In this document: in pieces, positions 8,593 to 17,635 of the stretch
How the letters are laid out: every line of letters begins with the position of its first letter
Numbering within the stretch: the stretch's first letter is position 1
Source of the DNA: Oscillospiraceae bacterium
GTDB lineage: Bacteria; Bacillota; Clostridia; Oscillospirales; Oscillospiraceae
Reading direction: 5' to 3'
Length of the DNA stretch: 64,000 nucleotides
Assembly: GCA_017469115.1 (NCBI GenBank)
Contig: JAFUGY010000058.1
Coordinates: 1-64,000 of the forward strand
Translations under genes and position numbers: made by a program
Notes under the pieces: generated by a model
Seen by the model: the letters and a program-made list of their open reading frames with translations, nothing else
The model's database searches: none
Told to the model about the DNA's origin: nothing

Positions 8593-10122
8593 TTATTCAA
8601 TAACCCACTTGGTATATTCCGGATACAGGGCATTATACATCCATGGGGTAAGGTTTGTCTTTTTTCCGGACAAATATATACTATCATAGATCTGATAAGC
8701 ATAGCAATTTTTGTAGAAGAATTCTTCAAGTTCAAGAAGCAGTGCCGTTTTTGCTTCACCTTCTGCTACATAAGCCTGATTGATCTTTTCACTCAATGCA
8801 GCCTGTTCTTCCGGCGTGAATTTATTCAAATTGTAGTTATTAGAGAACATCAGCCAAGTGGTGATCGGATCAGATTGCAGACTCAGCGGTGTAATATCGT
8901 AACCATTCGGGTCAAAAAGCTTTGCCTGATAGGATGCACCGCTACTTTGGAAGTCAAGTTCCAAATTCAGGCCGATTTCCTGCAGAGAGCCTTGAAGCAC
9001 TTTTGCCAGGGTATCCATACCCGCTGTTGTAAAATACAGGAATCTGATAGAGGTACCCTGCGGAACACCGGATTCCTTCATGAGTTCTTTGGCCTTCTCC
9101 AAATTATACTCATAATAATTGGTATCGGAAACAAGCTCTTCAAGACCGGCAATGAATGCATCAGTATAATCCTCACCGGACTGCACACCGATTGCTTTAG
9201 CAAGAGGTGCCAATCCCGATGTGTTCACCATGGAAACCGCCATATTGTTGATGGCATAGCAGATTGCCTGTCTTAGCGCCAGGTTATCCTTGAAAAGTGG
9301 GCTGGACATATTGAAGTAAATACCAAGCTGGTTTTCACTTGGAAAAACTATAGATTCGATTCCTTCGCTCTGCTCGATAATTTTCATATCAGTGAAATTC
9401 AGACCATAAGCATAATCAACCTCGCCTGTGCGAAGCACATTCAGTCTTTGGGCTGGATCTGTAACAAAGCGCAGCTTTACAGTCTTGATTTGTGGTTCCA
9501 CCGTTTTGCCGTGCCAGTCTTCATTGAAGGAAAGTACACAGTGGGAGTTCGCCACATATTCCGTCAATTTATAAGGACCGGAGCCGACAGGCGTCAGCGC
9601 CATTTCATCCTCTGACGCATTCCACGCAGCCTCTGAGAATATATATTTGTCAGACAGTGTTTTTTCTATCTCCGCATGAACAGGAGCAAGTGCCGGAAGG
9701 TCAACTGAAGTATCGGTATACTTTGCATTTTCAATGTCTATGAACGTAGTGTTATTTCCAAGATCGATTGTTTTAGCAATGGAAAAGACAACATCAGACC
9801 CTGTGATATGATTTCCAGCTGTGTCATACACATCCTCATTTAATTCAATATGAAGAGTGAGAGGATCTGTCCACTCAAAGCTTTTTGCAATACAGAGTAC
9901 TTTTTCACCGGTTTCCAAGACAGTTTTCCACAGAGGCTCGAAAATCACTGTAGTGGATGCCTGTTCTGTAACGGAAACAATTGGAGAAAAAGAATCTATA
10001 GCCTTGTTATAGGCAATTGTTACAGTATCCACACCGTCTGCCTCTGCGAAGATACCTGCAGCCGGCAGGCTCATGACTAAAGCCATTATCAGCACAGCTG
10101 CAATCAGTTTTTTTGCGTTCAT
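8593..10122 (-). CDS. Peptide ABC transporter substrate-binding protein
   Basis: SBP_bac_5 family binding protein, 509 residues, of the dipeptide/oligopeptide/nickel group. A signal peptide covers about residues 1-26 and ends AGIFAEA. There is no lipobox cysteine, so signal peptidase I cleavage is expected. The conserved body motif GSGPYKLTEY and the C-terminal YQIYDSIYLSG region are visible. It is the last gene of the dppBCDF-type operon, 32 bases after the dppF-like gene, with AAGGAGG before ATG 10122. The ligand could be peptide or a glycan-derived conjugate, given the neighbouring glycosidase genes; the sequence does not decide. Confidence 0.88.
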   Translation of the reverse strand: MNAKKLIAAVLIMALVMSLPAAGIFAEADGVDTVTIAYNKAIDSFSPIVSVTEQASTTVIFEPLWKTVLETGEKVLCIAKSFEWTDPLTLHIELNEDVYDTAGNHITGSDVVFSIAKTIDLGNNTTFIDIENAKYTDTSVDLPALAPVHAEIEKTLSDKYIFSEAAWNASEDEMALTPVGSGPYKLTEYVANSHCVLSFNEDWHGKTVEPQIKTVKLRFVTDPAQRLNVLRTGEVDYAYGLNFTDMKIIEQSEGIESIVFPSENQLGIYFNMSSPLFKDNLALRQAICYAINNMAVSMVNTSGLAPLAKAIGVQSGEDYTDAFIAGLEELVSDTNYYEYNLEKAKELMKESGVPQGTSIRFLYFTTAGMDTLAKVLQGSLQEIGLNLELDFQSSGASYQAKLFDPNGYDITPLSLQSDPITTWLMFSNNYNLNKFTPEEQAALSEKINQAYVAEGEAKTALLLELEEFFYKNCYAYQIYDSIYLSGKKTNLTPWMYNALYPEYTKWVIE

Positions 10123-10154
10123 TTTTGTTCCTCCTTAAAATTTAATTTTATTCA

Positions 10155-11117
10155 TCACTGCCAGAGCTCATTCACTCTGCAGCAGGATACAAAATGATTG
10201 GGGGACACCTCAACAATCTGCTGTGGTGTACTGCATCTTTCCGTGGCATACTGGCATCTGGCAGCCAATCGGCAGCCGGGCTTTGGGTTCACGGGAGATG
10301 TGATTTCTCCCTTCAGCACAATTCTCTCGCGGTGAATATGGACATCCGGTACAGGAATTGCCGAAAGCAATGCTTTTGTATAGGGGTGAATCGGGTTTCC
10401 AAAAAGCTCGTCGGAAGGTGCTTTTTCCACCACCTGCCCCAGATACATGACCATGATTTCATTAGAAATATATTTGACTACCGACAAATCATGCGTAATA
10501 AACATATAACTCAGGCCTTTCTCCTTCTGGAGATCCATCAGCAGATTGATAATCTGCGCCTGAATTGACACATCCAGAGCGGAAACAGGTTCATCACAAA
10601 CAATGAATTTAGGATCCAGTGCCAGCGCTCTGGCGATCCCTACCCTCTGCCTTCTCCCACCGTCCAATTCGTGAGGATAGGAATATTGGATTCTTCTGGC
10701 AATGCCGACAGTATCCATGAGCTCTTTGACCTTTGCCGCACGCTGTGCCTTATCCATTTTTTTCTGTATTTTCAGCGGTTCTTCAATAATGTCCCAGACT
10801 GCCATGCGTGGATCAAGGGAAGACATCGGATCCTGAAAGATAATCTGCATTTCGTCCCGTAGGTCTTTCCATTCGCTTTTATTACAGCCGGTAATCTCTT
10901 GCTCCCTGAAAAAAATCTTTCCGTCCGTTGGTTCATGAAGCTGAAGAATTGTCCTTCCAAGAGTCGATTTACCACAGCCTGATTCCCCGACCACTCCCAG
11001 AGTGGATCCTTCTTTGATAGAAAACGTCACATCATCTACTGCATGAAGAGGGCCAAAGGGAGTAGCAAAATATTTTTTCAGATGTTCAGCACGCAGGATT
11101 TCACGCATTTTGTTCAT
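10155..11117 (-). CDS. dppF: Oligopeptide ABC transporter ATPase (DppF-like)
   Basis: Second ATPase of the peptide importer, 320 residues. Walker A is GESGCGKST and Walker B is FIVCDEPVS. The signature reads LDGGRRQR in place of LSGGQRQR, a variant I recall as common in clostridial DppF/OppF proteins. The C-terminal cysteine-rich oligopeptide-transporter domain (CRLAARCQYATERC) matches the iron-sulfur-binding tail of this subfamily. It overlaps the dppD-like gene by 17 bases, so the two are translated together as the expected heterodimer. Confidence 0.9.
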   Translation of the reverse strand: MNKMREILRAEHLKKYFATPFGPLHAVDDVTFSIKEGSTLGVVGESGCGKSTLGRTILQLHEPTDGKIFFREQEITGCNKSEWKDLRDEMQIIFQDPMSSLDPRMAVWDIIEEPLKIQKKMDKAQRAAKVKELMDTVGIARRIQYSYPHELDGGRRQRVGIARALALDPKFIVCDEPVSALDVSIQAQIINLLMDLQKEKGLSYMFITHDLSVVKYISNEIMVMYLGQVVEKAPSDELFGNPIHPYTKALLSAIPVPDVHIHRERIVLKGEITSPVNPKPGCRLAARCQYATERCSTPQQIVEVSPNHFVSCCRVNELWQ

Positions 11118-12081
11118 CCCCTTTTCTGATGCATCTCACGGTGTGTGTACCACCAGCATTATTCAGGTCTGGATGCTTTTTTCTGCATTCATCTGAAGCA
11201 TAGGGACAGCGATCCTGAAAAAAGCAACCTTTTGGAAGATTTGTTGGATCAGGCATCATACCTTTGATCGGCGTAAGCCTGGCTCGTCCGCCGTTCATAT
11301 CCGGAAGGGAGCCAAACAGACCGATTGTATATGGATGCATCGGCTGATCAAAAATTTCTACCACACTCCCATATTCCACGATTTCGCCGGCATAACATAC
11401 GGCTACCGTATCGCAAACTTCAGCTACGATTCCCAGATCATGCGTAATCATGATCATGGATGTTTCCATTTCCGTTTTCAGATCTTTCATCATATCCAGC
11501 ACCTGTGCCTGAATGGTCACATCCAGTGCTGTGGTCGGTTCATCGGAGAGCAACAACACCGGATTGCAAGCTAACGCCATAGCAATGACCACTCTCTGCT
11601 TCATTCCGCCAGAGAATTGATGAGGATAGTCGTTAAATCTTTGCCCAGGAATTCCGACCTTTTCCAACATCTCTTCTGCTCTCTTTTTCCCTTCCTGTTT
11701 AGAGCAGTTGTTATGGAGAAGTATTGCCTCACTAATCTGAACTCCGACTTTCATAGTTGGATTGAGCGCAGTCATCGGATCCTGGAAAATCATTGCACTT
11801 TCGTTGCCGCGGATTGTACGCATCTTCTCTTCTGAAATGGAAAGAAGGTCTTCCCCTTCGAAAAAGATTTCCCCAGCTTTTATTTTCGCAGCTTTGTCGG
11901 GTAGGATACGGAGAATAGTCTTGGCAATGGTCGTTTTGCCTGCGCCGGTCTCCCCAACGAGACCAAGCGTTTCTCCTCTTTTCAAGGAGAAAGAGGCATT
12001 GTTTACAGCGTGGATAACTTGCTTATCAGATGTATACTCAACCACTAGGTTTTTAACCTCGAGAAAACTTGTTTCAGCCAT
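11101..12081 (-). CDS. dppD: Oligopeptide ABC transporter ATPase (DppD-like)
   Basis: First ATPase of the peptide importer, about 326 residues. I place the start at ATG 12081, seven bases after GAGGG, rather than the GTG at 12087. Walker A is GETGAGKTT, the signature FSGGMKQR, Walker B LLLSDEPTT. The C-terminal oligopeptide domain contains GCFFQDRCPYASDEC with the four conserved cysteines. It lies 11 bases after the dppC-like gene and overlaps the dppF-like gene. Confidence 0.9.
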   Translation of the reverse strand: MAETSFLEVKNLVVEYTSDKQVIHAVNNASFSLKRGETLGLVGETGAGKTTIAKTILRILPDKAAKIKAGEIFFEGEDLLSISEEKMRTIRGNESAMIFQDPMTALNPTMKVGVQISEAILLHNNCSKQEGKKRAEEMLEKVGIPGQRFNDYPHQFSGGMKQRVVIAMALACNPVLLLSDEPTTALDVTIQAQVLDMMKDLKTEMETSMIMITHDLGIVAEVCDTVAVCYAGEIVEYGSVVEIFDQPMHPYTIGLFGSLPDMNGGRARLTPIKGMMPDPTNLPKGCFFQDRCPYASDECRKKHPDLNNAGGTHTVRCIRKGDEQNA

Positions 12082-12092
12082 AAACACACCCT

Positions 12093-12962
12093 CTAATCTT
12101 TCAATCTGGGATCCAGAGCATCTCTGAGTCCATCACCAAAGAGGTTAAATGCAAGGACAGTAAGAATGATGCAGCAGCCTGGTGCCAGTACCATATAAGG
12201 ATAAGTTCCCATATATGACCGGCCATCTGACAGCATGGCTCCCCACTCGGGGAGATGTGTTGGAATACCAAGACCAACGAAGCCCAAAGAAGCTATCGCA
12301 ATAATACCCGATCCAACACCCATTGTCATACTAACAATGACAGGCGAAATTGCATTGGGTATAATGTGTTTTAAAATGATATGCAAGTCTCCAGCTTTTG
12401 CTGCCCTGGCAGCTTCAATATATTCATTCCCTTTTACCTGAAGTACTTGTGCCCTCAGAATTCTGGCGTATCCGCCTATACCCGTAATCCCCAGTGCCAG
12501 CATCGTTGTATAGACCCCAGAACCGAAAACAACGGAAAGTGCCATACACAAGACGAGGCCGGGTATTGATTGATAAACATCCAGAAAACGCATAACCACA
12601 GTATCTACAACGCCGCCATAATATCCGGCAATAGCTCCGAGTATACCGCCGATCACTGCAGAGAAGATTACGGAACCGACACTGACAATAAGCGAAAATC
12701 TTGCTCCATACAGAAGGCGGCTCAGAATATCTCTTCCGAGACTGTCGGTTCCAAGAAGATGATCCTTGCTCGGAAACTCAAACATTGCCATATAGTCCTG
12801 ATGGAAATAGCTGTAAGGCGTCATATGTTCCCCAAACAGGACTACAATCAAGATCAGGATCATGATGATCAGGCCAGCCATAGCTCCTTTGTTCCTGGCA
12901 AGGCGTTCGAGCACAATGGAGAACTGTGACCGCCTTTTTTCAGATTTTTCCTCTTTTTTCAT
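12093..12962 (-). CDS. dppC: Oligopeptide ABC transporter permease (DppC-like)
   Basis: Inner-membrane permease of 289 residues with an N-terminal cytoplasmic segment, one helix, the typical loop LLGTDSLGRDILSRLLYG near residue 70, then five more helices. The EAA loop is near residues 180-200 (EYIEAARAAKAGDLHI). Its start overlaps the dppB-like stop by 4 bases. It pairs with DppB to form the channel. Confidence 0.9.
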   Translation of the reverse strand: MKKEEKSEKRRSQFSIVLERLARNKGAMAGLIIMILILIVVLFGEHMTPYSYFHQDYMAMFEFPSKDHLLGTDSLGRDILSRLLYGARFSLIVSVGSVIFSAVIGGILGAIAGYYGGVVDTVVMRFLDVYQSIPGLVLCMALSVVFGSGVYTTMLALGITGIGGYARILRAQVLQVKGNEYIEAARAAKAGDLHIILKHIIPNAISPVIVSMTMGVGSGIIAIASLGFVGLGIPTHLPEWGAMLSDGRSYMGTYPYMVLAPGCCIILTVLAFNLFGDGLRDALDPRLKD

Positions 12963-13930
12963 GTTGTCTCTCCTCCTCTGAGGATTTTCTTTTTTGCACT
13001 GTTCTGAATAATTGCGACTTTCATTCTCGGATCAACAAAGGTGTAGATAATATCAACAAGCACAATAATCAGGCCGTGGAAAACAGACAGCATGGTAACA
13101 CAACCCAGCACCACCGGAATATCCAGAGAAGCGATTCCGGAGAAGAGATAAGTCCCTATACCAGGTATCGTAAAAATCTGTTCAATCAGCAGTGCGCCAC
13201 CCATCATGGCCGCCAGGTTACCGCCTGCCACTGTAATGACAGGGATGCTCCCGTTTCTGAGAACATGGTCTGAGATAATTTTACTTTCCTTCTGACCTTT
13301 GGCTCTCGCTGTAGTAACATAGTCTGAGCGAATAACTTCCAGAGTGCTGGCTCTGGCCTGTCTTGCAATAATAGCAGAGACATGCAGGCCAATTGATACG
13401 ACCGGCATAACGTAATTTTTCCAAGATTCATACCCTACTGAAGGTAGCCACCTAAAATGCAAAGAGAAAATCATAACAAGAATCAGTGCAAACCAGAAAG
13501 TCGGCATTGCAGAGAAAAACATGGTAAGAGCCATAGTCAGACTATCCAGCCACGAATTTTGATGTGTCGCAGCAAGGATCCCCAACGGGAGCCCGATGAC
13601 CACGCCAAATGTTGTCGCCAGAATAGCCAGCTTCACCGTATACGGCAGCCTGACAAGAATCTGCTTGGAAACAGAAACACTGGTATAGTAGGATACCCCA
13701 AAATCTCCATGGAGAAGGTTCTTCAAATAGATAATGAGCCCGCCCAAATATCCTTTGTCCAAACCGTTTTTTTCATTAAATTCCGCAATGGCCTGCTCGG
13801 AAGCCCCCATACCCAATGCTGCCCGAGCTCTGTCAACAGGTGCAAAAAAAAGAATTGTGTAGACAAAAACGATAACCAAAAGAGTAATCGGTATCAACCA
13901 AAGGATCCTTTTCACAATGTATTTTCCCAT
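12959..13930 (-). CDS. dppB: Oligopeptide ABC transporter permease (DppB-like)
   Basis: Inner-membrane permease of 323 residues, the normal DppB length, with six predicted helices. It opens with KRILWLIPITLLVIVFVYTI and has the DGDFGVSYYT-like loop (HGDFGVSYYT) and the EAA region SDYVTTARAKGQ. It is the first gene of the minus-strand operon, divergent from the AraC-type regulator. The intergenic region carries promoters for both directions. Confidence 0.9.
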   Translation of the reverse strand: MGKYIVKRILWLIPITLLVIVFVYTILFFAPVDRARAALGMGASEQAIAEFNEKNGLDKGYLGGLIIYLKNLLHGDFGVSYYTSVSVSKQILVRLPYTVKLAILATTFGVVIGLPLGILAATHQNSWLDSLTMALTMFFSAMPTFWFALILVMIFSLHFRWLPSVGYESWKNYVMPVVSIGLHVSAIIARQARASTLEVIRSDYVTTARAKGQKESKIISDHVLRNGSIPVITVAGGNLAAMMGGALLIEQIFTIPGIGTYLFSGIASLDIPVVLGCVTMLSVFHGLIIVLVDIIYTFVDPRMKVAIIQNSAKKKILRGGETT

Positions 13931-13994
13931 AAGCCACTCACCTCTATTATGCTTAATCTATCTGTTGAAAGTTAAACTTCAATTTATTTACCTT

Positions 13995-14055
13995 ATTATA
14001 TCCGCATGTCGGCGAAACAGAAATAGATAAAATTGCCTAATATAAGCACAATTTT
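13995..14055. promoter_or_regulatory. Divergent control region of the peptide transporter operon
   Basis: On the minus strand TATAAT lies at 13995-14000, with a possible TTTCTG -35 box 17 bases upstream. Further upstream is an inverted repeat, AAAATTG at 14029-14035 and CAATTTT at 14049-14055. It could be the operator of the divergently encoded AraC protein; that is inference from position only. Confidence 0.45.
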
Positions 14056-14102
14056 GACCGTCATGTAATCAATAAAATAAGTAAAAATCACCAATCTTAC
14101 TC

Positions 14103-14131
14103 TTGACACCAAAAAAATCAAATGTTATGAT
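14103..14131 (+). promoter_or_regulatory. Promoter of the AraC-phosphatase operon
   Basis: TTGACA at 14103-14108 and TATGAT at 14126-14131 are 17 bases apart, 52 bases before the regulator's start codon. Confidence 0.8.
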
Positions 14132-14182
14132 TGCTTCTACAACAGGATTATATTGTCATCCTTATATTAGCAGGTTGAAGCC

Positions 14183-15184
14183 ATGTTTGATTTAAGTAGC
14201 TTTATAAAAAACGACAACACAAAAACTGCTGTTAGCAATACCGACGATGCATTTCATTATAACGTAATGCGCAGATATCAGGGGCTATCTCCCAATTATG
14301 CCGATATCTGCAATTCCATATATGGAAACACCACTTTCTTAAATGACGGCATTCATTATTCACTGAAGATTTATCCTTTAAGTGATTATGCTCTTGAAGA
14401 ACTCCTTTATATTCAGAGTTTTTCATACCAAGAGATGGGAAAACGTTTTTTCACCGACCGGCAGAATAATCGTTCTTTCCAGATTGTTTTTACTTATGAA
14501 GGAAACGGTTTGCTAACTTACGAAGGAAATTCTTATGCTCTCGGTCCGGGAGACGGTTTTTTTATCAATTGTATGAAAAAGAATCACTATAGCACTGTCG
14601 GAGAAAGCTGGAAACACTGTGTCATTCATTTTTATGGCAAGGATGCAGAATATCTTTACAATTTATACTCCAGAAATAATACTCCGATTTTCCATCATTC
14701 TATTGACGGACATTTGCAGGACCTTCTGGAACGCGCCGCTCACTATTTCCAGATCCCCTCTCCCTACAGAGACATTGATGTATCCAACAGTTTGGAAAAC
14801 ATCGTTTTGTATCTCATCCGTTCAACTCCTGATTACCGTTTCACCGGGGCAGGTGTACCGGAAAGCATTCATACGCTGATTGATTTCGTGTATACACATT
14901 ACGCCGAAAATATAAGTCTGGATCAGATGGCGGAAATATCCGGGTACAGTAAATACTATCTTTGCAGAATCTTCAAAAAAAACTTTCGTGTAACGCCACA
15001 GGATTATGTTATACAGTTACGTATTCTCAAGGCAAAAGAGCTTCTGCGCGACACAGAAATACCGGTGCAAAACATTGGAGATATCGTAGGAATTAAAGAT
15101 CCAAACTATTTTTATAGGTTATATAAAGCAAAAACAGGGATTTCTCCCGCAGCATACAGAAAAAGTATAAGAGGCAGATTATGA
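14183..15184 (+). CDS. AraC-family transcriptional regulator
   Basis: Regulator of 333 residues. An N-terminal cupin-like sensing region covers about residues 70-160 (TYEGNGLLTYEG, LGPGDGFFINC). The C-terminal pair of helix-turn-helix motifs lies at about 230-330, with HYAENISLDQMAEISGYSKY and the AraC signature ending SPAAYRK. It is divergent from the peptide transporter operon and heads a four-gene operon, so control of both sides is likely. The stop overlaps the next start as ATGA. The ribosome-binding site before ATG 14183 is weak (AGCAGGTTG). Confidence 0.9.
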   Translation: MFDLSSFIKNDNTKTAVSNTDDAFHYNVMRRYQGLSPNYADICNSIYGNTTFLNDGIHYSLKIYPLSDYALEELLYIQSFSYQEMGKRFFTDRQNNRSFQIVFTYEGNGLLTYEGNSYALGPGDGFFINCMKKNHYSTVGESWKHCVIHFYGKDAEYLYNLYSRNNTPIFHHSIDGHLQDLLERAAHYFQIPSPYRDIDVSNSLENIVLYLIRSTPDYRFTGAGVPESIHTLIDFVYTHYAENISLDQMAEISGYSKYYLCRIFKKNFRVTPQDYVIQLRILKAKELLRDTEIPVQNIGDIVGIKDPNYFYRLYKAKTGISPAAYRKSIRGRL

Positions 15185-15930
15185 TGAATTGTCAGAGACG
15201 AATTCTCCTTCAGAACGCAAACAATTTCAGAGATCTTGGCGGATATCCCACCCGGCAAGGATATACGACTTGCTGGGGAAAGCTTTTTCGTACAGAATGT
15301 CTGAGATATCTTACTCCGAGTGACTGGGAAAAATTAGAAAGCCTCGGGATCAAAACATTAATTGATCTCCGTGGCGAGTCAGAAGCTAAACAACGACCTG
15401 TAAATCCCCCTGAATTTTTTGAGTATGTCAACCTCCCTTTTATTAACTTGCAGCATTTTGCAGCTGAAAAAAAGCAAGATGATTCTATGACCATCAGTCT
15501 TGTCATGCAATACTCCAACATTTATGAGAACAGTCCGGAACAAATTGCTCGAGTATTTAATAAAATTCTTTGCGGAATTAAAAAAGGGGCTGTTGCATTT
15601 TTCTGCACTGGAGGAAAAGATCGTACTGGCATGACTGCTGCCACACTCCTCACCCTTTGCGGAGTATCTGATGATGACATCATTTCGGATTATATGGTCA
15701 CGGAAATCTATAACTCAAATTTCGATCATGGAATATACAGAAAATTAAAGGAAGAAAGCTCCACTCTCTCCCAAAATATGGATCACAGCAGAGAGCTCCT
15801 CCAGTCAAGAGCTGAAACCATGGTTCAGTTTCTGAACTATCTCCGCGGCATGGATTTGCATAAATTTTTAAATGACCATGGTTTCTCTTATGAATCACAG
15901 GCTGAACTGGTCAGAAGGATGGTAGAGTAA
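15181..15930 (+). CDS. PF13350-type tyrosine phosphatase (second copy)
   Basis: 249-residue phosphatase of the same family as the gene at 7654-8430 but clearly diverged from it. NFRDLGG is near residues 15-21 and the P-loop CTGGKDRTG has Cys142 and Arg148. It is cytoplasmic, with no signal peptide. It overlaps the AraC gene by 4 bases and is followed 1 base later by the serine hydrolase gene. Tight packing with a regulator suggests a role in the same pathway. The natural substrate (phosphotyrosine, lipid or sugar phosphate) is not evident. Confidence 0.88.
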   Translation: MMNCQRRILLQNANNFRDLGGYPTRQGYTTCWGKLFRTECLRYLTPSDWEKLESLGIKTLIDLRGESEAKQRPVNPPEFFEYVNLPFINLQHFAAEKKQDDSMTISLVMQYSNIYENSPEQIARVFNKILCGIKKGAVAFFCTGGKDRTGMTAATLLTLCGVSDDDIISDYMVTEIYNSNFDHGIYRKLKEESSTLSQNMDHSRELLQSRAETMVQFLNYLRGMDLHKFLNDHGFSYESQAELVRRMVE

Positions 15931-15931
15931 T

Positions 15932-17032
15932 ATGAAAAACATTCACGATATGACTGAGAAACTCAATGCGTACTTTCTTGGCCTTCTTGATTCAAACCGT
16001 ATTCCCGGCTGCGGGCTAAAGGTTCGCAAGGATGGAGAACTCATCTACAGTGAGTGCTTTGGCCTGGCTGATTTAGATTCTCACTTAACAATGGATGATC
16101 GTACGGTTTTTCATATGGCCTCGTTGACAAAGCTGGCAACCGCAGTAACTGCCATGCGACTGGGTGAGGAGAGTGCACTTTCTTTGGATGATGATCTGCT
16201 CAAATTCTTTCCTTCTTATCCCGATGATAAGAAAGCCATAACTGTACGCCATCTTTTAAATCACTGTTCGGGACTTGGGCAGGGGGCTAAAGGCAATGCA
16301 TATTTTGATGAAAATTCACTGCCCGGCGAGTCTTTAGCGGAACGAATTGAGAAAATGGGCAACATGCCATTTGACTTTAAACCAGGTGAGTCCGCCGCGT
16401 ATTCCCCTGTTGTCGGTTTTGAAATTCTCGGGCGTATCCTTGAAATTGCCTCAGGAAAACGCCTTGAGGATCTCATGCAGGAATTAATATTCCGACCATT
16501 GGGAATGGCTGATACCAGTTTCTATCTGCATGGTGACATGGCATCCCGTCTTGCTTCCATATATAACAGTGTTGAAGGTACTCTTGTTAAACTAGATGTG
16601 GATAGTTTCCCTGTTTTTTCGTTGACCAAAAGCAGCGAACATTATAACAGCGGCAGTGGGGGGCTCTTCAGTACGCTTTATGATTATGATCGTTTTACCC
16701 ATATGCTCTTCAATGGGGGCGAGCTGGACGGAACTCGCATTATCACAGAAGATAGTCTTAAGCTTATGCGTACAACGCATCAATTGACAGCGGCTAATGC
16801 CTACATGAGTGGACTCGCCTGGGGCTTAGGCTTTCTGGTATTTGAGGATCCCGCAGCGGCGCACATTGCTGTCGCTCCCGGAACGTTTGGATGGTCCGGA
16901 GCTTTTGGCACCCATTTATTTGTTAATACAGAAACCGGGCTTTGCGCTACTTATATGGTCTCCATGGGGGATCTCGGCGGTGGGGCTTCTCCAATTTCAC
17001 GCGAAATTGAGAGAATTGTTTTTTGTTCCTGA
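15932..17032 (+). CDS. Beta-lactamase-fold serine hydrolase
   Basis: Class C beta-lactamase/DD-peptidase/esterase family protein (PF00144), 366 residues. The catalytic SxxK is Ser64-Leu-Thr-Lys67. The tyrosine motif is YSP near residue 155, where many relatives have YSN. LLNHCSGLGQG is the family's LLTHTSGL region. There is no signal peptide, so it is probably an intracellular esterase or D-amino-acid peptidase rather than a resistance beta-lactamase. It is the third gene of the AraC operon and may act on material brought in by the adjacent peptide transporter. Confidence 0.85.
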   Translation: MKNIHDMTEKLNAYFLGLLDSNRIPGCGLKVRKDGELIYSECFGLADLDSHLTMDDRTVFHMASLTKLATAVTAMRLGEESALSLDDDLLKFFPSYPDDKKAITVRHLLNHCSGLGQGAKGNAYFDENSLPGESLAERIEKMGNMPFDFKPGESAAYSPVVGFEILGRILEIASGKRLEDLMQELIFRPLGMADTSFYLHGDMASRLASIYNSVEGTLVKLDVDSFPVFSLTKSSEHYNSGSGGLFSTLYDYDRFTHMLFNGGELDGTRIITEDSLKLMRTTHQLTAANAYMSGLAWGLGFLVFEDPAAAHIAVAPGTFGWSGAFGTHLFVNTETGLCATYMVSMGDLGGGASPISREIERIVFCS

Positions 17033-17073
17033 CGTTATAAAGGTTCTTAAAAAATGAATAGGAAGGATCTATT

Positions 17074-17397
17074 ATGCTGAATTTCGCAAGTTATATGGAA
17101 ATGCTGATGGTTATTTGTTTTGGTATTTCCTGGCCGATAAACATTATCAAGGCATGGAAAGCTCGCACAACAAAAGGAATCAGCTTGCTGTTTTATTCAT
17201 TTATCTTTGCAGGATATATTTTTGCTTTGACGGGGAAGTTCCTTCTGATTTCATATTATTCCCCTACGCCATGGTATGATACGGTCCATTGGTACGTAAT
17301 GGCCTTTTACATTCTTAATACAATGATGGTGGCGACAGGGATTATCATCTACTTTAGAAATAGAGCGTTGGAACAAGCAGGGGAAAACTGTAATTGA
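17074..17397 (+). CDS. PQ-loop/SemiSWEET-like small membrane protein
   Basis: 107-residue protein with three hydrophobic helices in the pattern of a half PQ-loop unit: SWPINIIKAWKARTTKGIS is the helix 1-loop region, followed by helices near 45-65 and 75-98. SemiSWEETs are small dimeric sugar carriers of similar size; other PQ-loop proteins carry amino acids. AGGAAGG lies before ATG 17074, 41 bases after the serine hydrolase. It is the last gene of the AraC operon, before a strong terminator. The substrate is unknown. Confidence 0.65.
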   Translation: MLNFASYMEMLMVICFGISWPINIIKAWKARTTKGISLLFYSFIFAGYIFALTGKFLLISYYSPTPWYDTVHWYVMAFYILNTMMVATGIIIYFRNRALEQAGENCN

Positions 17398-17414
17398 AAC
17401 AACGTTAACTTACA

Positions 17415-17467
17415 AAAAAACTTTCGAGTTTCTGTTGAAAACACAGCATGAGCTTCGAAAGTTTTTT
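17415..17467 (+). terminator. Terminator of the AraC operon
   Basis: AAAAAACTTTCGA at 17415-17427 pairs with TCGAAAGTTTTTT at 17455-17467. The long stem and T-tract make this a strong intrinsic terminator usable on both strands. Confidence 0.85.
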
Positions 17468-17600
17468 GTTTTCTGTTTCTGAAAACGGTAACCAAGAGCA
17501 ACCGGATGCTGCATTATCTCACAATCTCACGGAATTTTGGTAAACCTGTTAAAACATATTCTGTAAGAGATCGCCTTCTGGGACAATCCTTATTGTTCCC

Positions 17601-17629
17601 TTGCCGAGAGGCATATTTTATGCTATTAT
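17601..17629 (+). promoter_or_regulatory. Extended -10 promoter abutting a start codon
   Basis: TTGCCG at 17601-17606, a 17-base spacer ending in TGC, and TATTAT at 17624-17629. The ATG of the next gene begins at 17636, exactly where initiation is expected. Confidence 0.65.
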
Positions 17630-17635
17630 TCACCC

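Noticed and set aside
15932..17032. Beta-lactam resistance gene
   Set aside because: The protein is of the broad class C/esterase family, lacks a signal peptide and lies in a catabolic-looking operon.
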